A stretch of DNA of 10,496 nt from Chloroflexota bacterium (GTDB lineage: Bacteria; Cyanobacteriota; Vampirovibrionia; Obscuribacterales; Obscuribacteraceae): positions 1-10,496 of the forward strand of contig SBAT01000199.1 of the NCBI GenBank assembly GCA_005240105.1. Reading direction: 5' to 3'. The notes beneath the pieces are model-generated. The model was given only the letters and a program-made list of their open reading frames with translations. It had not been told where the DNA came from and did no database searches. A program made the translations under genes and the position numbers. Of this stretch, positions 1 to 6,516 are shown piece by piece; positions within the stretch are counted from its first letter, which is position 1; each line of letters begins with the position of its first letter.

Positions 1-8
1 GCCTTTGA

Positions 9-383
9 TCACGAAGGATTCGTCTCCGGAAGATTCTTTTCTCTCCAAAGGCGGATGCCGCCGGCCATGGAAAGGACATTTGTATATCCCATTTTTTGCA
101 AGTTGTCGGCGGCCATGGCCGAGCGGTAGCCGCCGCCACAATAGAGGACGATTTCTGCGTTCAATTCCGGGATTTGTTTCTCAATATCGCGCTCTATAAT
201 TCCGCGTCCTAGGTGCAGTGCTCCCTGAGCATGACCGGCTGTCCATTCGTGGTCTTCTCGGACATCAATAAAATAAAAGGGCTCATGGTTTTGCAACTTT
301 GTGAACACTACATCGACTGTTATTTCCTTGATGCGTGTCTTGGCGTCCTCGGCCAGCTTTTCAAATGCAGCGCTGTGTTTCAT
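9..383 (-). CDS. Single-domain rhodanese-like sulfurtransferase
   Basis: A 124-residue protein made of one rhodanese domain. Such domains carry sulfur as a persulfide on a loop cysteine and pass it to a thiol or cyanide acceptor, usually in the cytosol. The sequence has the domain hallmarks: FIDVRED near residues 38-44, the GHAQGALHLG stretch at 50-59, the active-site loop beginning C82-GGGY-R87-S, and the closing AGGIRLW at 107-113. The catalytic Cys is present, so the domain should be active. There is no signal peptide; a charged helix of about 20 residues precedes the domain. The ATG at 383 is preceded by AGGA at a good distance, which supports this start. The gene is divergent from the FAH-family operon, with about 100 bp between them. 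The physiological sulfur donor and acceptor cannot be told. Confidence 0.9.
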   Translation of the reverse strand: MKHSAAFEKLAEDAKTRIKEITVDVVFTKLQNHEPFYFIDVREDHEWTAGHAQGALHLGRGIIERDIEKQIPELNAEIVLYCGGGYRSAMAADNLQKMGYTNVLSMAGGIRLWREKNLPETNPS

Positions 384-431
384 GGTTATGTCCTAGTTGT
401 TTTCAAGGGTCGTATTCTTGTGGACTGATCA

Positions 432-440
432 TGCCATAAT
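432..440 (+). promoter_or_regulatory. Extended -10 promoter for the FAH-family operon
   Basis: TGCCATAAT fits the extended -10 form (TG-N-TATAAT) with one mismatch in the hexamer. No convincing -35 box is seen, as is common for extended -10 promoters. Transcription would start near 447 and give a leader of about 37 nt before the ATG at 484. The same AT-rich island read on the other strand (TATTAT, 437-442) could act as a weaker -10 for the divergent rhodanese gene. Assigned by eye. Confidence 0.45.
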
Positions 441-483
441 ATGTTCATTCATACCATGTACACGAGACGTTAAAGACGTTGTA

Positions 484-1344
484 ATGAGCGAGGCAAGCCA
501 GATGTTGTTTGAGCGCAACCCACGTACTGTTAAATTCCTCAATGTCGAAATTCCCGAGCCGAGAATTTTGCTTGATTGTTTGGGCTTTGAAAAGCACGTG
601 ACACAAATTCGCGCCAAGCGCGGCGTGCAAATTTGGCCGGGTTGGTATGACCATGCTGCTTATTATGTTGTCGATCTTCCGCCGGAAAAGGTTTTTGGAC
701 CGGGCGAAGAAGTGGTTATTCCATCGACTATCATGGCTCCTGATTATGAATTTGAAATTGCTTGTGTGGCCACTAAGACGGCACTACTTACAAGCTTTGC
801 CGAAGCAATGGAGTTTTTCCAAAAGCATTGTTATCTGACCATTCTCAATGACTGGTCTGCCCGTGACGTGCAGAAGAAGGACATGGAAGGTCTTGGACCG
901 ACCCACAGCAAGGGCATCTTAGGCAATAGTTTTGGACCGCGCCTGGTCCCTGTGTCCGAATTCAAGCTGGATGAAAACGGCGTGATGGACATGGAAATGA
1001 TCCTGAAGATCAATGGTCAAGAACGCATGCGTTCTAACTACAACACTATCTATTACACAGATCCAAAAACTCAAGGTCGTGAAGCCTGGAGTTTCCCTCG
1101 CTTCATGGCATGGCTTGGCGGACATAACATCACCATTCATGGTGGATACATTATCGGCTCAGGAACTGTGGGCAATGGTTGCATAGCTGAATTTATGGCT
1201 AAGACAGATCCAAAAACCGGCGAGATTCTTGAACCGGCAACCTATCCATGGCTGAAGTCCGGCGATGTTGTGACCATGGAAGCTGAAGGTATTGGTACTC
1301 TGGAAAACAAAGTAAAAATCGCGGAGTTAGCCAAGGTAAAATAA
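484..1344 (+). CDS. Fumarylacetoacetate hydrolase (FAH) family protein
   Basis: A 286-residue cytosolic enzyme of the FAH fold, a family of metal-dependent hydrolases, decarboxylases and isomerases acting on beta-diketo and oxo acids. Visible metal-site elements are E89 and E91 in DYEFEIA, and D123 in TILNDWSARDVQ. That segment also carries R127 and Q130, the usual active-site pair. A glycine-rich GSGTVGNGC loop (225-233) matches the family's GT loop, and LKSGDVVTMEAEGIGTLEN (257-275) is the typical C-terminal edge. In the GxSFG segment the family's Lys is replaced by Asn148, although K143 lies nearby. The reading frame is open upstream to a TTG at 397, but I choose ATG 484: it follows an extended -10 element, and the extra 29 residues look non-coding. 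No strong Shine-Dalgarno is seen. It heads a three-gene operon. The exact substrate is unknown. Confidence 0.87.
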   Translation: MSEASQMLFERNPRTVKFLNVEIPEPRILLDCLGFEKHVTQIRAKRGVQIWPGWYDHAAYYVVDLPPEKVFGPGEEVVIPSTIMAPDYEFEIACVATKTALLTSFAEAMEFFQKHCYLTILNDWSARDVQKKDMEGLGPTHSKGILGNSFGPRLVPVSEFKLDENGVMDMEMILKINGQERMRSNYNTIYYTDPKTQGREAWSFPRFMAWLGGHNITIHGGYIIGSGTVGNGCIAEFMAKTDPKTGEILEPATYPWLKSGDVVTMEAEGIGTLENKVKIAELAKVK

Positions 1345-1345
1345 C

Positions 1346-2029
1346 ATGGCTTCAGATGCGCTAACAGCTGGTGCAATAACAGTCACATCGAAAACTATTC
1401 CCGAAGAGCAGATAGAAAAAATACTATCTACGCCCGGCATTGTTTTTACCAATGGACATTTTGAATATCCTGTTAGTAACAAAGAACAAACAGGCAATCA
1501 TTTGCAGTCTGTTTTCCTCATTGAGCCAATCGCTGCCAACAAACAATATGTTGACTGGATTGTCGACGACATTGCTGGTTGGTTGGAGTCGGAACATATT
1601 GAAGTAGACGTTATTTTTGCTCCTGCTCAAGAGGCGGTAAAAATAATTGTCGATGCTTTGGCAAAAAAGAAGAACTTGAGGACAGTCTATTGGGAATATC
1701 TTCCCGGTGGATGGTTTGGTCAAAAAGTCGTTGCCGGTCAAGTAAAGCCGGACGAGAGGGTGCTTGTCTTTAATGGCGTGTCGCAACAAGGACGCTGTGT
1801 AGGACTTCGTTTGCCAAGTTTTGTCGAGAAGCTGGGTGGACAAACAGTCGCTGCAGCTGTTTTTGCTAAGGGCACGGTTGAAGGCGTTAAAGATGCAGAA
1901 AAGAAATTTGGCGATAGGCTTTATTCGACAATACAGGTATCAATACCTATTTCCACGCCGGATACTTGTACTGTTTGTAAGAATGATCCAAGTAAAAAGC
2001 TAATTCCTTGGACTCAATTGAAACCATGA
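1346..2029 (+). CDS. Orotate phosphoribosyltransferase-like protein with degenerate PRPP motif
   Basis: A 227-residue protein that looks like a type I phosphoribosyltransferase of the orotate (PyrE-like) branch. Support comes from the order of elements: an N-terminal hood region with TNGHFEYPVS (35-44), a strand and loop FAPAQEAVKIIVDALA (91-106) at the pyrophosphate-loop position, and the PRPP-motif region ERVLVFNGVSQQG (137-149). After that come an alternating helix and strand, then a C-terminal CTVC (208-211) like the cysteine pair at the end of many PyrE proteins. In active enzymes the PRPP motif carries two acidic residues followed by a TTG/S-type loop. Here they are replaced by N143-G144 and SQQG, so classical PRPP chemistry is doubtful. 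The gene starts 1 nt after the FAH-family stop, which implies translational coupling. It may be a diverged enzyme, a nucleotide-binding regulator, or act on another sugar phosphate. Confidence 0.72.
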   Translation: MASDALTAGAITVTSKTIPEEQIEKILSTPGIVFTNGHFEYPVSNKEQTGNHLQSVFLIEPIAANKQYVDWIVDDIAGWLESEHIEVDVIFAPAQEAVKIIVDALAKKKNLRTVYWEYLPGGWFGQKVVAGQVKPDERVLVFNGVSQQGRCVGLRLPSFVEKLGGQTVAAAVFAKGTVEGVKDAEKKFGDRLYSTIQVSIPISTPDTCTVCKNDPSKKLIPWTQLKP

Positions 2030-2193
2030 CCGACGATGCTAGCAAAGTTAATAGCGTTCGGATTGCCACCATAGTATGTGGACTGTTGCTTATAGCCGGC
2101 GTGGTACTTTCAATTCCTTTATTTGAGCAGGCCCTTAACACCAAGCCGGCTGTCCATACTGTGCCACCAGAAGCGAAGCAAGCGTTGCGATGA
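2026..2193 (+). CDS. 55-residue single-span membrane protein
   Basis: A short ORF whose ATG overlaps the stop of the preceding gene (ATGA, 2026-2029), a common sign of translational coupling. The predicted protein begins with a polar segment containing two Asp (MTDDASK). It then has one strongly hydrophobic helix at about residues 13-34 (ATIVCGLLLIAGVVLSIPLF) and ends in a short polar tail with Pro, Glu and Lys. An in-frame TTG at 2008 would extend it by six residues, but the ATGA arrangement is more convincing. No family is recognised. As third gene of the operon it may anchor or regulate one of the two upstream cytosolic proteins, or be an independent membrane microprotein. Confidence 0.6.
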   Translation: MTDDASKVNSVRIATIVCGLLLIAGVVLSIPLFEQALNTKPAVHTVPPEAKQALR

Positions 2194-2296
2194 GCAATGC
2201 GCAGAGAGCGAAGAGGGAATGCCGGAAGGCGAGCGAAGGTGGAGACGAAGCGTTATTTATAACGCGCAGTCGGAACCGGAGCATTAAATGAAAATC
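2191..2296. repeat. Purine-rich, hairpin-forming intergenic segment
   Basis: Between the small membrane gene and the tRNA lies about 100 bp unlike its surroundings. GAGCGAAG occurs twice exactly (2206-2213, 2231-2238). Close variants AAGCGAAG (2171-2178, inside the preceding gene) and GAGACGAAG (2242-2250) flank them. Three short inverted repeats follow one another: GCC-GGAA-GGC (2221-2230), GCGTTAT-TT-ATAACGC (2250-2265) and CGG-AA-CCG (2271-2278). AATGC at the left and GCATT at the right (near 2196 and 2281) could close the whole unit. It could be an operon-end RNA structure shared by the convergent transcripts, or a copy of a dispersed repeat. No T-run follows any hairpin. Confidence 0.35.
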
Positions 2297-2297
2297 T

Positions 2298-2381
2298 TGC
2301 CTTTGGAGGGATTCGAACCCTCAATCCCTTACGGGCATCGCATTTTAAGTGCGACTCGTATACCAGTTCCGACACAAAGGC
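2298..2381 (-). tRNA. tRNA-Leu (anticodon UAA), no intron
   Basis: The minus strand folds as a complete 84-nt class II tRNA. The acceptor is GCCTTTG paired with CAAAGGC, with discriminator A73. Positions 8-9 are TG, and the D arm has a short TCG/CGA stem with the GG-containing loop. The anticodon stem is TCGCA/TGCGA with loop CTTAAAA, giving anticodon TAA (plus positions 2345-2347). A long variable arm (CCC-GTAA-GGG) and the T arm GAGGG-TTCGAAT-CCCTC follow. The long variable arm, A73 and the UAA anticodon all say leucine. The 3' CCA is not encoded. The anticodon loop is continuous, so there is no group I intron. The gene lies just past the 377-aa membrane protein gene and has its own promoter. 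Confidence 0.96.
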
Positions 2382-2391
2382 AGGTTGAGAT

Positions 2392-2420
2392 ATTTTAGTT
2401 TAGGTAGCGGGTCCTTTCAA
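2392..2420 (-). promoter_or_regulatory. sigma70-type promoter of tRNA-Leu
   Basis: On the minus strand TTGAAA (2415-2420) and TAAAAT (2392-2397) each match the -35 and -10 consensus at 5 of 6 positions, and they are separated by exactly 17 nt. Transcription would begin about 4 nt before the mature 5' end of the tRNA. The -35 box lies within the last codons of the upstream membrane protein gene, so the tRNA need not depend on read-through. Confidence 0.72.
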
Positions 2421-3533
2421 TGAGGCAAGCTTTTCTTCAGCTTCAAAAGCGGCCTTGGCATCGCGGTTGATTTCACTGGCTGCCCAAATGCTAATAACAA
2501 CCCAGCCGGCGGCAATGATCCTGCCAATGATTTTCTCTTCGGCAACTGGATCGTGAACGAAATTGCCGGTGACAGCGGCTATTAGCAAACTTATTGGATC
2601 TGGATCAATTAGAGATTCGGTTTTTAGCCAGGTCAAAATTTGGATAGCCAATAGACTGTAAGACATCCATGCTGCAAAGGTGACGCGTTTGGAATTCATC
2701 GTAGTGGCATAGACACGAAGAGCGCCGCGATCCTCAATCTTGATAATGAATGGGAAGCGCAAATACAAACCAATTATTGCCGAGACTAAAGCTGAAACCA
2801 GCGTAGCAACGCTGTTTTCGATATAGGCCCTGGCCAAATAGCAAGGAGCCAAGAGCAACCAGAGATAAGCAACTACTTTCTGAAGACGCTCGAATCTTGC
2901 TTTTGCTGGGCTTGTTATCAAGTAAACCAAACCGACAATGAAGGCAATGAGCCACATGAGACTCCACAAGACAACACCCACGGCCATTTTGCCTTTGTCT
3001 GTTTGATAGCGGGCAAGCAGAGCTGCCGAGTCGGAATCGACTCCGAATGTCTCGAAATACGAGGTGCGGAAGCTTGTGTACTCCGAAGAGTTATGGAAAT
3101 CAGCAATTCTCCAACTGATTAGACTGCCCATTTGTTCTTCCAGAAAATATCTGGGCGATGTAAACAAATTGAAAAAGAAGGCTTCAATAAAACTATGCCG
3201 TCTAGGGTTGGGATATTCCAAACTAACCGGATGCAAAAAATCCGGCTCCTTCTGAAACTGTTCTCTTCCCCAGCTGCGAATAGCTTCCAAAGCAATGACA
3301 TTGTTTTCGGTGTAAGGGCTCTGGATAAGAACCATCGCCAAACCGTATGATTTGGAAAGACGATTTGCCAGACTGGTATCGCCCGGGTAATGCGCTTTAT
3401 AGTCCGGCAATTCTTGTTGTGGACTGACCATCTCCAAAAGTGGCGGATGCGGCTTGACGAAATAGGCAAGCAGCGCCGACAGGACGGTGAGCGCAATTAC
3501 AACAATAGCTACTTTTCGCTTGGTTAAAAGCAT
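2400..3533 (-). CDS. Multi-span membrane protein of unknown function (377 aa)
   Basis: I do not recognise a family. An N-terminal hydrophobic segment (about residues 7-26) acts as signal or anchor. It is followed by about 155 mostly polar residues (27-182) rich in Tyr, Phe and Pro, including TENNVIALEAIRSW and SPRYFLEEQMGSLISW, probably extracytoplasmic. Then come about five hydrophobic spans near 183-206, 219-235, 240-262, 286-303 and 336-353, and a charged C-terminal helix (357-373, Glu/Lys/Ala rich). No catalytic motif or cysteine pattern stands out. The ATG at 3533 lacks a clear Shine-Dalgarno. The gene is 61 nt downstream of the SulP-carbonic anhydrase gene on the same strand, so the two may be co-transcribed. 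Its membrane location is compatible with a helper role there, but this is only positional. Confidence 0.8.
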   Translation of the reverse strand: MLLTKRKVAIVVIALTVLSALLAYFVKPHPPLLEMVSPQQELPDYKAHYPGDTSLANRLSKSYGLAMVLIQSPYTENNVIALEAIRSWGREQFQKEPDFLHPVSLEYPNPRRHSFIEAFFFNLFTSPRYFLEEQMGSLISWRIADFHNSSEYTSFRTSYFETFGVDSDSAALLARYQTDKGKMAVGVVLWSLMWLIAFIVGLVYLITSPAKARFERLQKVVAYLWLLLAPCYLARAYIENSVATLVSALVSAIIGLYLRFPFIIKIEDRGALRVYATTMNSKRVTFAAWMSYSLLAIQILTWLKTESLIDPDPISLLIAAVTGNFVHDPVAEEKIIGRIIAAGWVVISIWAASEINRDAKAAFEAEEKLASLKGPAT

Positions 3534-3594
3534 GATTAATCAAGTATACGTATTGATTTAGCCAATACCTTGTTAAGCGCTAATCTTCCAACTG

Positions 3595-6096
3595 TTAAGC
3601 CTTGACAGCCTCGCCGTTATTTGTATTGTTGGCAACCGTTATTCCTTGAGAATCAAGCCAGTCCTTAATTAGATAAAGCTTGTTGTCATCCAGGCGATAA
3701 ATCATCGGCACAATTGTCAATCCCTTAAATGTGCGCTGCAATCTATTTGTTTCTTCAAGGACAAAGTTGATTTCGTTGCCAATTTCGCGACTGCGGATGT
3801 GATCTTCAAAGAAGTGTGTGGCCAGATCTGTGTTCCAGCCGTGTTCTTCCGTGAGGCACTTGATGAAACTGTCGCGGCTGTTTTGTGGTCGAGCCATGGC
3901 GCATTGGTCGTGAGCGATCAGTGCCATGGCCTTAATTCCCATGGACATGGCCATAGCCAGGGAAAATTCTGACCCCAGCATATTGGCTCCTTCACGCCTT
4001 ATGACAAATGCCCAATCTCGCGGCAAATAGAGCGACTTACGATAATCAATGCACATGCCGATGAGTAATTCCGGTGAGTCGCCGGGAGTTACATCAATTT
4101 TGCCCATGTTATTGCTGCGCAATAACACTTCAAATGGAGTGTGTTTGAGAGGCTGCGGAATATCTGCGTCTTTCAAGACTGGTATCAGTCTATCCATATC
4201 GGCATTTGCCATATGTCCGCGATCTTTGGGGTGTAATTTTGCTTCAAGCAGGCGAGTTGCCGGAGAGCTACCGGTTGAAAGAGCAGCCTTAAGTGGGCAG
4301 TCTTTTGGTCCAGGATGTGCTGGTTGTTTAACGCCTAGAGCTTCAATGAGTCCGGCGGCACAACCTGTACAGGTTGTCTTAAGCATGCTCAGATCAGCAT
4401 CGGTTAAGGCGTCGTCAAAATGGTCAAAGATATTCTCTCTGCCTAAAATATCGACAGCAGCAGATCTTTCTAACAACTCCATGGGACGGCTTGGTAATGC
4501 AGCAATTATCAGGCGGCAACCTTCGCGCGACAATCTGGCGTGTATGGATAGCAGAGTACGGACGCCGGTTACATCCATTGCTGACACTGCATGCATGTCT
4601 AAGATGACTGCCTTGATGTCTTTGACGACAATAATGTTTTCAATGAATCGCTCGGCAGCTCCGAAAAACAGCGGACCGTCTACAGTGAATGTTTGCACGA
4701 ATTTGCAGCTTGGCAGTCGTCCGGAGTATGCAGAACCATTGCCATTTTCCGTCCCGGATGGCGTTACACGCACTGCGCTCATCTGACGGACAAACAATGC
4801 GCAAGTGAATACCAATCCGGCCATTACACCGGCTGTAAGGTCAACCAGCACAGAAATGGCTGTCGTAATTATAAGAACCGCTGCTTCTTTCTTGGAAGCT
4901 TTCCAGATTTCGCGCAACTCATCCCATTCAACCAGTCTTATGCCGGTGAGAACAAGAATCCCGGACAAAGCTGCCAGAGGAATTTGTTCGGCATATTTTG
5001 CCAAAAAGAAGATAAGTGCCATTAGAGTCAGAGAGTGCACGATACCAGACAATCTGGTTTTCGCTCCTGCTCTAATGTTGACCGCCGTGCGGGCAATAAC
5101 ACCGGTTACGGGTATGCCACCAAAAAACGGCACAATAATATTGGCCAGTCCCTGCCCGATAAGTTCCTGATCTGGTTTGTGTTTGGACATAGTCATGCCA
5201 TCAGCGACAGAAGCCGACAAGAGCGACTCAATTGATCCAAGCATGAATACTGTTATTGCCGAAGCAAACAAAGTATCCAACTGCTCCCACGGCAAAGCTG
5301 GAAGGTTTGGCCATGGCAAGAAATTTGGTACTGAACTTATGTCGTGAATTTTTGGAATTGGTAAATTAAGTGCCGATGCCAAAAGTGTGCCGGCAACAAT
5401 TGCCACCAATTGGCTGGGAATGGCTTTGAAAACACGAGGCAAGAAGGCAGCTATGGCAAACGTGATAATACCTACGGCAAATGCTGCAAAATTGCCTTCC
5501 TGGTGAATGACCAGGCGCCAAAAAATTGCTGTCATATCCTGAAGAAACTCAGGTATTAGAGGATGTCCTTGAAAGGGAGCAGGTTGTCCCGGATGGGCCA
5601 GTGGTGTAGGCGATAGTCCGCAGAGATCATCTATAGAGTTGAAAATAATCAAAGTACCAATAGCGTTGGCAAATCCCACCATAACAGGCATGGGAATATA
5701 AGAGATCAATTTACCGCCGCGAAAGAGACCAGCAACAACTTGCAGAACTCCGGCAATGATGCCGACCAGCCAAATTCCCTGTATGCCGTAAGTTTGGCCT
5801 ATTTCAATCAGTACAACGGCCATAGCCGCAGCTGGTCCGGTGACAGCAAATCGCTGACCGCCCAAGAGCGCACCAATAATTCCTGCGATGACGCCTGTAG
5901 TAATACCGACTCCAGGGTCAACACCGGCAGCAATGGCTAGGGCCAAGTTTAATGGCAGCGCAACAAGGGCAACTGTAATGCCGGCCCAAATGTCCGGCAC
6001 AATTGTTGGTGCTTTGAACATGTCTCGCCATTCTTGTTGCAAGAATGGAAGGTCAAAGCCAAAGCGTGGCGGGGTTACTTTTGTAGACGTGGTCAT
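3595..6096 (-). CDS. SulP anion transporter fused to STAS and beta-carbonic anhydrase domains
   Basis: An 833-residue three-domain inner-membrane protein. Residues about 33-435 form a SulP permease: the signature is AGITVALVALPLNLALAIAAG (38-58), FAVTGPAAAM (83-92) follows, and ESLLSASVADG (290-300) and GGIPVTGVIARTAVNIRAGA (326-345) are also family-typical. Residues about 465-565 are a cytosolic STAS domain (VILDMHAVSAMDVTGVRTL). The C-terminus (about 655-815) is a beta-carbonic anhydrase-like domain with C682-x-D684-x-R686 and H729-x-x-C732. These supply the three zinc ligands and the Asp-Arg dyad, so hydration of CO2 is plausible. Between STAS and the anhydrase lies a Cys-containing linker (C576, C579, C600). 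SulP members carry bicarbonate, sulfate or other anions; the fused anhydrase points to bicarbonate/CO2 handling, but this is inferred. The ATG is preceded by a GGAG and a run of AG repeats. Confidence 0.93.
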   Translation of the reverse strand: MTTSTKVTPPRFGFDLPFLQQEWRDMFKAPTIVPDIWAGITVALVALPLNLALAIAAGVDPGVGITTGVIAGIIGALLGGQRFAVTGPAAAMAVVLIEIGQTYGIQGIWLVGIIAGVLQVVAGLFRGGKLISYIPMPVMVGFANAIGTLIIFNSIDDLCGLSPTPLAHPGQPAPFQGHPLIPEFLQDMTAIFWRLVIHQEGNFAAFAVGIITFAIAAFLPRVFKAIPSQLVAIVAGTLLASALNLPIPKIHDISSVPNFLPWPNLPALPWEQLDTLFASAITVFMLGSIESLLSASVADGMTMSKHKPDQELIGQGLANIIVPFFGGIPVTGVIARTAVNIRAGAKTRLSGIVHSLTLMALIFFLAKYAEQIPLAALSGILVLTGIRLVEWDELREIWKASKKEAAVLIITTAISVLVDLTAGVMAGLVFTCALFVRQMSAVRVTPSGTENGNGSAYSGRLPSCKFVQTFTVDGPLFFGAAERFIENIIVVKDIKAVILDMHAVSAMDVTGVRTLLSIHARLSREGCRLIIAALPSRPMELLERSAAVDILGRENIFDHFDDALTDADLSMLKTTCTGCAAGLIEALGVKQPAHPGPKDCPLKAALSTGSSPATRLLEAKLHPKDRGHMANADMDRLIPVLKDADIPQPLKHTPFEVLLRSNNMGKIDVTPGDSPELLIGMCIDYRKSLYLPRDWAFVIRREGANMLGSEFSLAMAMSMGIKAMALIAHDQCAMARPQNSRDSFIKCLTEEHGWNTDLATHFFEDHIRSREIGNEINFVLEETNRLQRTFKGLTIVPMIYRLDDNKLYLIKDWLDSQGITVANNTNNGEAVKA

Positions 6097-6150
6097 CTCT
6101 CTCTACTCCGAGCTAGTCTTGGAACGTTATTCCGCGTCGCAAGCTACCGA

Positions 6151-6504
6151 TCAGACAAGTAGAGAACAGTTGATGAGCCAGAGTTTGTACGTGATTGCTT
6201 TATTAAAGCGATTTGCTGCAATTTCAGGCAATTGTTGCGCGGTAAAGAAACAGACGGTTGCGTCGATGCAACTTTCGGCTATCGCCGGAAATTTGAAATC
6301 TCGATGAATTCGAATTTGGTTTTGGTTGTGACTGGCGGCGTGTTTGATCACGCAATGGAATGGGTGATGACTTGCTTGCAACTTAGTCTGTGACCCCAGC
6401 TCGGAAGAGTAAGGGCGCAACATTGTGCATGTGAATTGGCAGAGAACAAAAAGCAGGACCGCTAATGCAGCCAGGCTTCTTTTGACAGAATTTCTGCCGG
6501 TCAT
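6151..6504 (-). CDS. Putative small exported or membrane-anchored His/Cys protein (117 aa)
   Basis: The ORF starts with a positive N-terminus (MTGRNSVKR) and a hydrophobic segment at about residues 10-25 ending LCQFTC. This looks like a Sec signal or N-terminal anchor; there is no proper lipobox, since the residue before C22 is Leu. The rest is polar, with a His/Cys cluster (S-H-H-P-F-H-C at 45-51, then H55 and H59), more Cys at 79, 85 and 113, and no recognised domain. It lies 54 nt upstream of the SulP-carbonic anhydrase gene on the same strand, so it may be the first gene of that transcript. The start has only a weak GGGTG-like ribosome site. It might bind metal, but that rests only on the His/Cys content. 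A chance ORF is possible. Confidence 0.42.
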   Translation of the reverse strand: MTGRNSVKRSLAALAVLLFVLCQFTCTMLRPYSSELGSQTKLQASHHPFHCVIKHAASHNQNQIRIHRDFKFPAIAESCIDATVCFFTAQQLPEIAANRFNKAITYKLWLINCSLLV

Positions 6505-6516
6505 GGATTACACCCG

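Noticed and set aside
397..483. TTG-initiated extension of the FAH-family gene
   Set aside because: The extension would overlap the extended -10 promoter and adds residues unlike the family's N-terminus.
1424..1843. A 139-codon minus-strand open frame opposite the PRTase-like gene
   Set aside because: It is antisense to a gene with family-level similarity and tight operon spacing; no protein features of its own.
2250..2265. GCGTTAT-TT-ATAACGC as an intrinsic terminator
   Set aside because: AT-rich stem, 2-nt loop and no T-run on either strand; recorded instead as part of the structured segment.
3119..3496. A 125-codon minus-strand frame inside the 377-aa membrane protein gene
   Set aside because: It is an out-of-frame shadow with Arg/Cys-rich sequence, while the long frame shows clear membrane spans.
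3533..3542. TGATTAATCA palindrome at the start codon of the 377-aa membrane gene as an operator
   Set aside because: A 10-bp perfect palindrome is expected several times by chance in 10 kb of such sequence, and there is no second site.
4049..4786. A 245-codon plus-strand open frame opposite the SulP-carbonic anhydrase gene
   Set aside because: It lies wholly antisense to a clearly coding multi-domain gene, has low-complexity Ser/Arg-rich translation and no recognisable domain.
5888..6307. A 139-codon plus-strand open frame spanning the start of the SulP-carbonic anhydrase gene
   Set aside because: It is antisense to the permease N-terminus and to the small exported ORF, and its translation shows no domain.
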